DNA of 64,000 nucleotides from Callipepla californica brunnescens (lineage: Eukaryota; Chordata; Aves; Galliformes; Odontophoridae), in the NCBI GenBank assembly GCA_023055505.1, contig JALIRH010000049.1:558001-622000 (forward strand). Direction: 5' to 3'. The notes below the pieces were generated by a model, which saw only the letters and a list, made by a program, of their open reading frames with translations, did no database searches and was not told the origin of the DNA. The stretch's first letter is position 1; the number at the start of each line of letters is the position of its first letter. The translations under genes were made by a program, and so were the position numbers. Positions 30,721 through 43,539 of this stretch are shown here, one piece after another.

Positions 30721-31866
30721 AAGGGGAACTAATTTTGCTGATGAAGAAGCGAAAAGAGCGGCTCCGACAAATGGAGGTTGAGGAAAAGGAGGGAAAATGG
30801 TTATTAGCTGATGGAAGAGAGGTAATCCCTAAAGCTTGGAGAAGATGAGGAGAATTTCCTAAGCAGACTCATTGCGGGCTTCAGGCCTTGGTGGACCAAT
30901 TCACAATGAAATAGATGTGTATAGGCATTTCTAGCATAGCCAAAGGAATTGTAGATCATTGTATGATTTGGAGGAAAGGAAAGAAACAACAACTGAGGGA
31001 AAAAATACAGGGAGGAAGGGAATGGGCTGTCAGACCTTTTGCTCAAATGCAGATAGACTTCACAGATCTCCCCAGGGTTGGAAGATAGAAGTACTTCTTA
31101 GGAAGAATCGCCCATTGAACACATTTTCTGGAGGCCTACCCCACCGCTAGGGCAACAGCCCAGACAGTAATCAAGACATTGTTCGAACATATTATCCCCA
31201 GATATGGGAACATGGAAGTTGCAGATTCAGCTAGAGACCCTCACTTTGTATTAAAGGCAGTGTAAGAGGCTTTAGCTCCAATGGGGACCAAATGGGAATA
31301 TCGCACCCCATGGCACCCACAGAGCTCTGGAAAAGTAGAAAGGTCGAATGGGGAACTTCCAAAGCGGCTTACTAAAGGAATGATTGAAACCAAGATGTCT
31401 TGGATGAAGTGTTTGCCACTGGCACTACTTAACTGAAGAACAGAACGAAGAAGAGAGACTGGAATATCACCTTTTGAAATGGGATATGGAATGCCATATG
31501 ATTTAGAACTCCCATCGGAACATCCCAAGGTAGAAGAAAATACAGGAATATTGAATTGAAATGAATAAGAGAAGGAATGAATGAAGAATGGAAGGACTGG
31601 TGGTCCAACGGCCTCCGCTAGATATGGCAATACATGGAATCAGTCCAGGAGACAAGGTTTAAATTAAAACGTGGAAAGAGTCATCTCTAACTCCCCGCTG
31701 GGAAGGACCTTTTCTTGTTTTATTAGCAACAGAAACAGCCATCCGGACAGCTGAGCGCAGATGGATCCATGCAAGCCATGTGAAAGGACCAATCCGTGAC
31801 ACAGGACCCCAGTGGGAGGTGTCCAAGACTTCGGACGATCTACAAACCACTCTAAGAAAAATGTAA
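30721..31866 (+). pseudogene. pol: ERV B pol: integrase (decayed)
   Basis: The zinc-binding region has its His residues and HCMIW near 30960, where the last Cys of the HHCC set reads Trp. The catalytic core shows QMQIDFTDLP (near 31050, first Asp) and GKVERSNG (near 31332, catalytic Glu). A second catalytic Asp is plausible in the VADSARDPHF text near 31220. The C-terminal GPY/F-like segment ([20 protein letters not shown], near 31700) and an HVKG motif mark a gammaretroviral integrase end; the last codons reach a TAA near 31866. At least six stops are scattered through it. Confidence 0.86.
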
Positions 31867-31869
31867 AAC

Positions 31870-31900
<31 letters not shown>

Positions 31901-32050
31901 AACAGACGAGAAAACTCAGTCATTTCCTTGTACGCTTTGTATGTATATTGTATATGTATTGTGCATTGTATACGATGAAGATTGGTGAATTCGCTCTTCC
32001 TATGAATTCCATTTAGGATTTCACTTTGCTTCAAATAAGGGGAAGGATGC
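31867..32050 (+). other. Residual ERV B 3' sequence, no env recognised
   Basis: A T-rich (TTTTG)n tract at 31871-31900 is followed by AT-rich unique sequence, then the TTAGGG array resumes near 32050. No envelope, polypurine tract or LTR is identified here. Confidence 0.6.
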
Positions 32051-33486
32051 ATTTGAGTGTAGGTGTCAGGTTAGGGTTGTGGCAATCTGATGCTTTGGGT
32101 TAGGTTTAGGGTTTGTTTTAGGATTAGGTTAGGGTTATTTTTTTGTGTAGCTGAAGGTTTAGTGCAAGGGCTAGGGTTCTCTTTAGTTTGAGGTTCAGAG
32201 AAGGCTTAGGGTTAAGGTTAGGCTTAGGGTTAGGGTAAGGTTTAGGTTTAGGATTAAGGTTAGAGTTCGGGTTAGGTTTAGGGTTAGGTTTTGGATTAGG
32301 GATAGGGTTAGGTTTTGGTGTAGATGAAGGTTTAGAGTATGGGGTAGAGCTCTCTTTAGTTTTAGGATCAGAGAAGGGTTACGCCTTGCTTGGGTACAGG
32401 ATAGAGTAAGGGGGAGGGTTAGGATTTGATTTAGGGTTGGTTTTGGGTCTAGGTTAGTTTGAGTGTTAGGCTGAGAGAAGGGGTAGGCCTTGGGTTGGGT
32501 TCTGGCTTAGTGTTAGGTTAGGAATAGGTTTGGCGTTTGGATTGGGTTTGGGGTTAGAAGTAGGGATAGGTTAGGTGAGATCTGCAGTAATCTGATGCTT
32601 AGCTTTAGGTTTAGGGTTGGGCTTTGAGTTGGGGTTGGTTTTAGGGTCAGATTTCGATTGAAGGCAGACTTAGAGTCACAATGAGGCTAATGGTCAGGGT
32701 TTGATATACGGCTAGAGTAAGGTTTAGGTTGACTTTAAGTGTCAGGTTTGGAAAATGGTAGGCATTGCTTTTGGTGTGGTGTTTGCGTTGGGTTTAGGAA
32801 TTGGAATAGGGTATGAGGACCATCAGATAGCTAGGGTAAGTCTTAGTGTTAGGGTTGGGGTTAGAGTTGAGGTGAGGGTTGTGGTAATCTGATGCTATGT
32901 GTCAGGTTTAGGCTTGGGCATCAACTTGGGGTTGGTGTTAAAGTAGGAGTTTTTGCTTGGGTTCCGCTTCTGCTAGGGATAGATTTCTGTTTCGGGAAAG
33001 GGTTGGTCTTAGGGTAAGTGTTAGGTTTCCGGTTAGGGTTCAGAATAGAATGAGGGGCAAGGTAAGGCTTTGTGCTCGGGTTAGGGCTTGGGTTTTGGTT
33101 CGGATTAGGGTAAGTGTTTGGGTTAGGGTTAGGATAAGAATTAGTGTTAGGTTTAGTGTCAGGGGTGGGTTTTGGTGTTGATTGAGTTTTATGGTAAGGG
33201 GTAGTGAAAGTGGGTCAGGGTAGGGTTCAGCATTGGGTTAGAGCTATGGAAAGGGTTTGGGATTCTTTGAGGTTTCGGATTCGATTTCGGATTAGGGTTA
33301 GGGAGAAAGTGTTTCTCAATGTGATGATTCTATTTAGGGATAGGATTAGGTTGAGTGTTGATGTTAGCATGAAGTTGAGGTTTAGGGTTAGGTTTAGGTT
33401 TCGGATTTGATCTGTATGTAGGGATTGAGGCAGGGTTAGCTGGTGCGTAAGGGTGAGAGTAGGGTGAGGTTTAGCTTTAGCGTATG
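32051..33486. repeat. Degenerate telomeric repeat array, TTAGGG orientation, right part
   Basis: This is the same orientation and style as 25001-26389, with shared marker phrases: aatctgatgct occurs near 32081, 32587 and 32887, and the gggttagggagaaagtgttt block near 33296 matches one near 25818. The array is thus made of diverged copies of longer blocks. It ends at about 33486 where the 590-bp satellite begins. The ORFs in it are repeat translations. Confidence 0.93.
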
Positions 33487-34670
33487 TGTTGGAATAGGAC
33501 CGATGCCGGCTGATTAGAGAAGGCGCTATTGAGTGCACTTTTAGCGGCTGACTGGCGTCTTTCTTCAGCGGCAAAAGCAGCAGGAGCCGCGATTGATGCG
33601 ATTGAATGGGAATCCGCGGCTAAGCGCGGTTCGAGCATCAAACTCTCGGCCGCTTTTTCTCTGCTTCTTAAAGGGGGCTATTCCGATGCTCCGGTGACAA
33701 GGTTTTCTGGGGAACCCTTAGAAGCGGTGGAATCACACACGCCTTTGGGAGAGGAACCAGCTTTCCGTACTTAACGCCTCTCCATTGCTTCCATAGTTCT
33801 GAAAAACATCCCTTTTTGAGAGAGAATGAGAAAGATCCGCGGGTATTGTAAGAAAATTCAAGTGAATGTGTTAGATTGAGGAAGTAAAAAGGATAACAGC
33901 ATTGGTAGGAGAAAAGAATGAAAACGTGCTCGCAGATGAATGAACGATGCAGACATACGTTGCATTCAGTAGCAGAGCAGAATGAGAATTAAAACTTTCC
34001 TTCCCATTAACACTGGGATCCAGCACACATTCTCTTCCAACTCCAGAAACCGAGTCACTTTCACGTGTAAACCGCGAATTGTTGGAATAGGACCGCTACC
34101 GGCTGATTTTTGAAAAGCCGCGATTCAGTGCACTGCTGCCGCCTGACTGGCGTCTTTCTTCAGCGGCAAAAGCAGCAGTAGCCGCGATTGATGCGATTCG
34201 AGCCTGAGACGCGGTTCTTCGCGGTTCGAACATTAACACGCTGCCGGTTTGCTATGTTTGTTAAAAGTGGCTTTTGCAACGCTCCACTGACAGTGTTTTT
34301 GGGGAACACTTAGAAGAGGTGGAATCAAACATACATTTGGTAGAAGAAAAAGTTTAACATACTTAGCGCTACTATTTGACTTTTTAGCTCTGAATACCAT
34401 ACCGTTCCAAAAGAAAAAGGGAATGAATTGTTTGTTTGGCAAGAAAAACTTGTGTGACGATATTAACTAGAGGTAGGAAAAGGAATAACAAGACTGGTCA
34501 GAGAAAGGAATGAAAACGTGCTCGTAGATGAATGAATGATGCAGACATACGTTGCATTCAGTAGTAGAGCAGAATGAGAATCAAAACTTTCCCTCTCACT
34601 GACACTGGGATCCAGCATCCATTCACTTACAACACCAGAATTGGAGTCACTTTCAGGTTGAAACCGCGAT
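33487..34670. repeat. Satellite: two edge monomers (D- and E-like)
   Basis: These are the first two monomers next to the TTAGGG array. The first has edge-specific differences (ACCGATGCCGGCTGATTAGAG) and is the most diverged; the array evidently starts within a higher-order unit. Edge monomers are usually less homogenised. Confidence 0.8.
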
Positions 34671-37600
34671 TTGTTGGAATAGAACCGCTACCGGCTGATT
34701 ACTGAAGACGCAATTCAGTGCACGTCTTTCAACTGACTGGCTTCTTTCTTCAGCGGCAAAAGCAGCAGGAGCCGCGATTGATGCGATTCGAACATGATTC
34801 ACGGTTTTCCGCGGTTCGAACATTAGCTCGCTGCCGGTTTGCTATGTTTGTTAAAGGGAGCTTTTGCAATGCTCAGATGACAATGTTTTTGGGGAACATA
34901 TAGAAGCGGTGCAATCAAACAATGCAATTATTAGAAGAAACAGCTTTCCGTAATAAACGTTTCTCTTTTGCTTCTTTATCTCTGAATACCATACTTTTGC
35001 AAAAGAGAATCGAAAGATACTTGTGTTCGACAAGAAAAAGTTTTTCCATGTATTAACTAGAAGTACGAAAAAGAATAACAACACTGGTCAGAGTAAAGAA
35101 TGAAAACGTGCTCGTAGATGAATGAATGATGCAGACATACGTTGCATTCAGTAGCAGAGCAGAATGAGAATTAAAACTTTCCCTCCCACTAACATTGGGA
35201 TGCAGCATACATACACATACAACTCCTGAAAACGGGTCACTTTCACGTGTAAACCGCGATTTGTTGGAGAAGAACCGCTACCGGCTGATTAAAGAAGCCG
35301 CGATTCAGTGCACTTTTACAGGCTGACTATCGTCTTTCTTCAGCGGCAAAAGCAGCAGGAGCCGCGACTGGTGCGATTGAATCGGAATCCGCGGCTAAGC
35401 GCGGTTCGAGCATCAAACTCTCTGCCGCTTTTTCTCTGCTTCTTAAAGGGGGCTATTACGATGCTCCGGTGACAAGGTTTTCTGGGGAACCCTTAGAAGC
35501 GGTGGAATCACACACGCCTTTGGGAGCGGAATTATCTTTCCGTACTTAACGTCTCTCCATTGCTTTCATAGTTCTGAAAAACATCCCTTTTTGAGAGAGA
35601 ATGAGAAAGATCCGCCGGTATAGTAAGAAAATTGAAATGAATGTGTTAGATTAAGGAAGTAAAAAGGATAACAGCACTGGTCAGAGAAAAGAATGAAAAC
35701 GTGCTCGCAGATGAATGAACGATGCAGACGTACGTTGCATACAGTAACAGAGCAGAAAAAGAATTAAAACTTTCACTCCTATTAAAATTGGGATCCAGCA
35801 CACATTCTCTTCCAACTCCTGAAACCGAGTCACTTTCACGTGTAAACCGCGAATTGTTGGAGAAAAACCGCTACCGGCTGATTATTGAAAAGCCGCGATT
35901 CAGTGCACTGCTGCCGCCTGACTGGCGTCTTTCTTCAGCGGCAAAAGCAGCAGTCGCCGCGATTGATGAGATTCGAGCGGAATCCGAGGTTCTGAGCGGT
36001 TCGAATATTAACACTCTGCCGGTTTGCTCTGCTTGTTAAAGAAGGCTTTTGCAACGCTCCGATGATAGTGTTTTGGGAACACTTAGAAGATGTGGAATCA
36101 AACATACATTTGGTAGAAGAAAAAGTTTAACGTACTTAGCGCTACTATTTGACTTTTTAGCTCTGAATACCATACCGTTCCAAAAGAAAAAGGGAATGAA
36201 TTGTTTGTTTGGCAAGAAAAACTTGTGTGACGATATTAACTAGAGGTAGGAAAAGGAATAACAAGACTGGTCAGAGAAAAGAACGAAAACGTGCTCGTAG
36301 ATGAATGAACGATGCAGACGTACGTTGCATTCAGTAGTAGAGCAGAATGAGAATCAAAACTTTCCCTCCCACTAACATTGGGATGCAACATACATACACT
36401 TACAACTCCTGAAGAGGAGTCACTTTCACGTGTAAACCGCGATTTGTTGGAGAAGAACCGCTACCGGCTGATTACTGAAGCCGCGATTCAGTGCACTTTT
36501 ACCGGCTGACTGGCGTCTTTCTTCAGCGGCAAAAGCAGCAGGAGCCGCGATTGATGCGAGTGAATGGGAATCCGCAGCTAAGCGCGGTTCGAGCATCAAA
36601 CTCTCGGCCGCTTTGCTCTGCTTCTTAAAGGGGGCTATTCCGATGCTCCGGTGACAAGGTTTTCTGGGGAACCCTTAGAAGCGGTGGAATCACACACGCC
36701 TTTGGGAGAGGAACCAGCTTTCCGTACTTAACGCCTCTCCATTGCTTCCATAGTTCTGAAAAACATACCTTTTTGAGAGAGAATGAGAAAGATCCGCGGG
36801 TATTGTAAGAAAATTGAAGTGAATGTGTTAGATTGAGGAAGTAAAAAGGACAACAGCACTGGTCAGAGAAAAGAAGGAAAACGTGCTCGCAGATGAATGA
36901 ACGATGCAGACATACGTTGCATTCAGTAGCAGAGCAGAATGAGAATCAAAACTTTCCTTCCCATTAACAATGGGATCCAGCATACATTCTCTTCCAACTC
37001 CAGAAACCGAGTCACTTTCACGTGTAAACCGCGAATTGTTGGAATAGGACCGCTACCGGCTGATTTTTGAAAAGCCGCGATTCAGTGCACTGCTGCCGCC
37101 TGACTGGCGTCTTTCTTCAGCGGCAAAAGCAGCAGGAGCCGCGATTGATGCGATTCGAGCCTGAGACGCGGTTCTTCGCGGTTCGAACATTAACACGCTG
37201 CCGGTTTGCTATGTTTGTTAAAAGTGGCTTTTGCAACGCTCCACTGACAGTGTTTTTGGGGAACACTTAGAAGAGGTGGAATCAAACATACATTTGGTAG
37301 AAGAAAAAGTTTAACGTACTTAGCGCTACTATTTGACTTTTTAGCTCTGAATACCATACCGTTCCAAAAGAAAAAGGGAATGAATTGTTTGTTTGGCAAG
37401 AAAAACTTGTGTGACGATATTAACTAGAGGTAGGAAAAGGAATAACAAGACTGGTCAGAGAAAGGAATGAAAACGTGCTCGTAGATGAATGAATGATGCA
37501 GACATACGTTGCATTCAGTAGTAGAGCAGAATGAGAATCAAAACTTTCCCTCTCACTGACACTGGGATCCAGCATCCATTCACTTACAACACCAGAATTG

Positions 37601-40600
37601 GAGTCACTTTCAGGTTGAAACCGCGATTTGTTGGAATAGAACCGCTACCGGCTGATTACTGAAGACGCAATTCAGTGCACGTCTTTCAACTGACTGGCTT
37701 CTTTCTTCAGCGGCAAAAGCAGCAGGAGCCGCGATTGATGCGATTCGAACATGATTCACGGTTTTCCGCGGTTCGAACATTAGCTCGCTGCCGGTTTGCT
37801 ATGTTTGTTAAAGGGAGCTTTTGCAATGCTCAGATGACAATGTTTTTGGGGAACATATAGAAGCGGTGCAATCAAACAATGCAATTATTAGAAGAAACAG
37901 CTTTCCGTAATAAACGTTTCTCTTTTGCTTCTTTATCTCTGAATACCATACTTTTGCAAAAGAGAATCGAAAGATACTTGTGTTCGACAAGAAAAAGTTT
38001 TTCCATGTATTAACTAGAAGTACGAAAAAGAATAACAACACTGGTCAGAGTAAAGAATGAAAACGTGCTCGTAGATGAATGAATGATGCAGACATACGTT
38101 GCATTCAGTAGCAGAGCAGAATGAGAATTAAAACTTTCCCTCCCACTAACATTGGGATGCAGCATACATACACATACAACTCCTGAAAACGGGTCACTTT
38201 CACGTGTAAACCGCGATTTGTTGGAGAAGAACCGCTACCGGCTGATTAAAGAAGCCGCGATTCAGTGCACTTTTACAGGCTGACTATCGTCTTTCTTCAG
38301 CGGCAAAAGCAGCAGGAGCCGCGACTGGTGCGATTGAATCGGAATCCGCGGCTAAGCGCGGTTCGAGCATCAAACTCTCTGCCGCTTTTTCTCTGCTTCT
38401 TAAAGGGGGCTATTACGATGCTCCGGTGACAAGGTTTTCTGGGGAACCCTTAGAAGCGGTGGAATCACACACGCCTTTGGGAGCGGAATTATCTTTCCGT
38501 ACTTAACGTCTCTCCATTGCTTTCATAGTTCTGAAAAACATCCCTTTTTGAGAGAGAATGAGAAAGATCCGCCGGTATAGTAAGAAAATTGAAATGAATG
38601 TGTTAGATTAAGGAAGTAAAAAGGATAACAGCACTGGTCAGAGAAAAGAATGAAAACGTGCTCGCAGATGAATGAACGATTCAGACGTACGTTGCATACA
38701 GTAACAGAGCAGAAAAAGAATTAAAACTTTCACTCCTATTAAAATTGGGATCCAGCACACATTCTCTTCCAACTCCTGAAACCGAGTCACTTTCACGTGT
38801 AAACCGCGAATTGTTGGAGAAAAACCGCTACCGGCTGATTATTGAAAAGCCGCGATTCAGTGCACTGCTGCCGCCTGACTGGCGTCTTTCTTCAGCGGCA
38901 AAAGCAGCAGTCGCCGCGATTGATGAGATTCGAGCGGAATCCGAGGTTCTGAGCGGTTCGAATATTAACACTCTGCCGGTTTGCTCTGCTTGTTAAAGAA
39001 GGCTTTTGCAACGCTCCGATGATAGTGTTTTGGGAACACTTAGAAGATGTGGAATCAAACATACATTTGGTAGAAGAAAAAGTTTAACGTACTTAGCGCT
39101 ACTATTTGACTTTTTAGCTCTGAATACCATACCGTTCCAAAAGAAAAAGGGAATGAATTGTTTGTTTGGCAAGAAAAACTTGTGTGACGATATTAACTAG
39201 AGGTAGGAAAAGGAATAACAAGACTGGTCAGAGAAAAGAACGAAAACGTGCTCGTAGATGAATGAACGATGCAGACGTACGTTGCATTCAGTAGTAGAGC
39301 AGAATGAGAATCAAAACTTTCCCTCCCACTAACATTGGGATGCAACATACATACACTTACAACTCCTGAAGAGGAGTCACTTTCACGTGTAAACCGCGAT
39401 TTGTTGGAGAAGAACCGCTACCGGCTGATTACTGAAGCCGCGATTCAGTGCACTTTTACCGGCTGACTGGCGTCTTTCTTCAGCGGCAAAAGCAGCAGGA
39501 GCCGCGATTGATGCGAGTGAATGGGAATCCGCAGCTAAGCGCGGTTCGAGCATCAAACTCTCGGCCGCTTTGCTCTGCTTCTTAAAGGGGGCTATTCCGA
39601 TGCTCCGGTGACAAGGTTTTCTGGGGAACCCTTAGAAGCGGTGGAATCACACACGCCTTTGGGAGAGGAACCAGCTTTCCGTACTTAACGCCTCTCCATT
39701 GCTTCCATAGTTCTGAAAAACATACCTTTTTGAGAGAGAATGAGAAAGATCCGCGGGTATTGTAAGAAAATTGAAGTGAATGTGTTAGATTGAGGAAGTA
39801 AAAAGGACAACAGCACTGGTCAGAGAAAAGAAGGAAAACGTGCTCGCAGATGAATGAACGATGCAGACATACGTTGCATTCAGTAGCAGAGCAGAATGAG
39901 AATCAAAACTTTCCTTCCCAGTAACAATGGGATCCAGCATACATTCTCTTATAACTCCTGAAACCGAGTCACTTTCACGTGTAAAACGCGATTTGTTGGA
40001 ATAGGACCGCTACCAGCTGATTTTTGAAAAGCCGCGATTCAGTGCACTGCTGCCGTCTGGCTGGCGTCTTTCTTCAGCGGCAAAAGCAGCAGTAGCCGCG
40101 ATTGATGCGATTCGAGCCTGAGACGCGGTTCTTCGCGGTTCGAACATTAGCACGCTGCCGGTTTGCTTTGCTTGTTAAAAGTGGCTTTTGCAACGCTCCG
40201 CTGACAGTGTTCTTGGGGAACACTTAGAAGTGGTGAATCAAACATACATTTGGTAGAAGAAACAGCTTGAAGTACTTAACGCTACTATTGGACTTTTTAG
40301 CTCTGAATACCATACCGTTCCAAAAGAAAAAGGGAATGAATTGTTTGTTTGGCAAGAAAAACTTGTGTGACGATATTAACTAGAGGTAGGAAAAGGAATA
40401 ACAAGACTGGTCAGAGAAAGGAATGAAAACGTGCTCGTAGATGAATGAATGATGCAGACATACGTTGCATTCAGTAGTAGAGCAGAATGAGAATCAAAAC
40501 TTTCCCTCTCACTGACACTGGGATCCAGCATCCATTCACTTACAACACCAGAATTGGAGTCACTTTCAGGTTGAAACCGCGATTTGTTGGAATAGAACCG

Positions 40601-43539
40601 CTACCGGCTGATTACTGAAGACGCAATTCAGTGCACGTCTTTCAACTGACTGGCTTCTTTCTTCAGCGGCAAAAGCAGCAGGAGCCGCGATTGATGCGAT
40701 TCGAACATGATTCACGGTTTTCCGCGGTTCGAACATTAGCTCGCTGCCGGTTTGCTATGTTTGTTAAAGGGAGCTTTTGCAATGCTCAGATGACAATGTT
40801 TTTGGGGAACATATAGAAGCGGTGCAATCAAACAATGCAATTATTAGAAGAAACAGCTTTCCGTAATAAACGTTTCTCTTTTGCTTCTTTATCTCTGAAT
40901 ACCATACTTTTGCAAAAGAGAATCGAAAGATACTTGTGTTCGACAAGAAAAAGTTTTTCCATGTATTAACTAGAAGTACGAAAAAGAATAACAACACTGG
41001 TCAGAGTAAAGAATGAAAACGTGCTCGTAGATGAATGAATGATGCAGACATACGTTGCATTCAGTAGCAGAGCAGAATGAGAATTAAAACTTTCCCTCCC
41101 ACTAACATTGGGATGCAGCATACATACACATACAACTCCTGAAAACGGGTCACTTTCACGTGTAAACCGCGATTTGTTGGAGAAGAACCGCTACCGGCTG
41201 ATTAAAGAAGCCGCGATTCAGTGCACTTTTACAGGCTGACTATCGTCTTTCTTCAGCGGCAAAAGCAGCAGGAGCCGCGACTGGTGCGATTGAATCGGAA
41301 TCCGCGGCTAAGCGCGGTTCGAGCATCAAACTCTCTGCCGCTTTTTCTCTGCTTCTTAAAGGGGGCTATTACGATGCTCCGGTGACAAGGTTTTCTGGGG
41401 AACCCTTAGAAGCGGTGGAATCACACACGCCTTTGGGAGCGGAATTATCTTTCCGTACTTAACGTCTCTCCATTGCTTTCATAGTTCTGAAAAACATCCC
41501 TTTTTGAGAGAGAATGAGAAAGATCCGCCGGTATAGTAAGAAAATTGAAATGAATGTGTTAGATTAAGGAAGTAAAAAGGATAACAGCACTGGTCAGAGA
41601 AAAGAATGAAAACGTGCTCGCAGATGAATGAACGATTCAGACGTACGTTGCATACAGTAACAGAGCAGAAAAAGAATTAAAACTTTCACTCCTATTAAAA
41701 TTGGGATCCAGCACACATTCTCTTCCAACTCCTGAAACCGAGTCACTTTCACGTGTAAACCGCGAATTGTTGGAGAAAAACCGCTACCGGCTGATTATTG
41801 AAAAGCCGCGATTCAGTGCACTGCTGCCGCCTGACTGGCGTCTTTCTTCAGCGGCAAAAGCAGCAGTCGCCGCGATTGATGAGATTCGAGCGGAATCCGA
41901 GGTTCTGAGCGGTTCGAATATTAACACTCTGCCGGTTTGCTCTGCTTGTTAAAGAAGGCTTTTGCAACGCTCCGATGATAGTGTTTTGGGAACACTTAGA
42001 AGATGTGGAATCAAACATACATTTGGTAGAAGAAAAAGTTTAACGTACTTAGCGCTACTATTTGACTTTTTAGCTCTGAATACCATACCGTTCCAAAAGA
42101 AAAAGGGAATGAATTGTTTGTTTGGCAAGAAAAACTTGTGTGACGATATTAACTAGAGGTAGGAAAAGGAATAACAAGACTGGTCAGAGAAAAGAATGAA
42201 AACGTGCTCGTAGATGAATGAACGATGCAGACGTACGTTGCATTCAGTAGTAGAGCAGAATGAGAATCAAAACTTTCCCTCCCACTAACATTGGGATGCA
42301 ACATACATACACTTACAACTCCTGAAGAGGAGTCACTTTCACGTGTAAACCGCGATTTGTTGGAGAAGAACCGCTACCGGCTGATTACTGAAGCCGCGAT
42401 TCAGTGCACTTTTACCGGCTGACTGGCGTCTTTCTTCAGCGGCAAAAGCAGCAGGAGCCGCGATTGATGCGAGTGAATGGGAATCCGCAGCTAAGCGCGG
42501 TTCGAGCATCAAACTCTCGGCCGCTTTGCTCTGCTTCTTAAAGGGGGCTATTCCGATGCTCCGGTGACAAGGTTTTCTGGGGAACCCTTAGAAGCGGTGG
42601 AATCACACACGCCTTTGGGAGAGGAACCAGCTTTCCGTACTTAACGCCTCTCCATTGCTTCCATAGTTCTGAAAAACATACCTTTTTGAGAGAGAATGAG
42701 AAAGATCCGCGGGTATTGTAAGAAAATTCAAGTGAATGTGTTAGATTGAGGAAGTAAAAAGGACAACAGCACTGGTCAGAGAAAAGAAGGAAAACGTGCT
42801 CGCAGATGAATGAACGATGCAGACATACGTTGCATTCAGTAGCAGAGCAGAATGAGAATCAAAACTTTCCTTCCCAGTAACAATGGGATCCAGCATACAT
42901 TCTCTTATAACTCCTGAAACCGAGTCACTTTCACGTGTAAAACGCGATTTGTTGGAATAGGACCGCTACCAGCTGATTTTTGAAAAGCCGCGATTCAGTG
43001 CACTGCTGCTGTCTGGCTGGCGTCTTTCTTCAGCGGCAAAAGCAGCAGTAGCCGCGATTGATGCGATTCGAGCCTGAGACGCGGTTCTTCGCGGTTCGAA
43101 CATTAGCACGCTGCCGGTTTGCTTTGCTTGTTAAAAGTGGCTTTTGCAACGCTCCGCTGACAGTGTTCTTGGGGAACACTTAGAAGTGGTGAATCAAACA
43201 TACATTTGGTAGAAGAAACAGCTTGAAGTACTTAACGCTACTATTGGACTTTTTAGCTCTGAATACCATACCGTTCCAAAAGAAAAAGGGAATGAATTGT
43301 TTGTTTGGCAAGAAAAACTTGTGTGACGATATTAACTAGAGGTAGGAAAAGGAATACCAAGACTGGTCAGAGAAAGGAATGAAAACGTGCTCGTAGATGA
43401 ATGAATGATGCAGACATACGTTGCATTCAGTAGTAGAGCAGAATGAGAATCAAAACTTTCCCTCTCACTAACACTGGGATCCAGCATCCATTCACTTACA
43501 ACACCAGAATTGGAGTCACTTTCAGGTTTCAACCGCGAT
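34671..43539. repeat. Satellite: three 5-monomer higher-order units (A-B-C-D-E)
   Basis: The units start at 34671, 37628 and 40584 with periods of 2957 and 2956 bp. Corresponding monomers are almost identical between units (long stretches differ only at single bases, for example GATGCAGACGTACG at 35721 and GATTCAGACGTACG at 38678), while the different monomers in one unit differ much more. This is a classic higher-order repeat with recent homogenisation. Confidence 0.95.
35722..36039 (+). other. Recurrent open frame in C-type satellite monomers (105 codons)
   Basis: A 105-codon frame beginning MQTYVAYSNRAEKE lies in C monomers here and at 46961, 50510, 54058, 57608 and 61157; two 5-mer copies have a shortened version (38745, 41701) because the ATG is altered. 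The same frame is open for 66-81 codons in other monomer types, all sharing a DWRLSSAAKAA core. No known domain is recognised and there is no splice or promoter evidence. It is listed as an unexplained property of the repeat, not as a gene. Confidence 0.3.

Larger units (their letters stand above)
26390..32050 (+). mobile_element. Endogenous retrovirus B: plus-strand gamma-like provirus without env and 3' LTR
   Basis: In order: 5' LTR (26390-26912), His-type primer-binding site, gag with one CCHC knuckle, protease, RT with YVDD, RNase H, and integrase ending near 31866. Single knuckle, YVDD and primer choice are gammaretrovirus/class I-like. Every gene has stops or frameshifts, so the copy is old. 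After integrase only about 185 bp remain before TTAGGG repeats resume; no envelope or second LTR is visible. Both sides are degenerate TTAGGG arrays, so it either inserted into such an array or was captured with it. The right limit is approximate. Confidence 0.9.

Noticed and set aside
31867..32050. Remnant env of ERV B
   Set aside because: Only a T-rich tract and AT-rich unique sequence are present; no envelope motif could be recognised.
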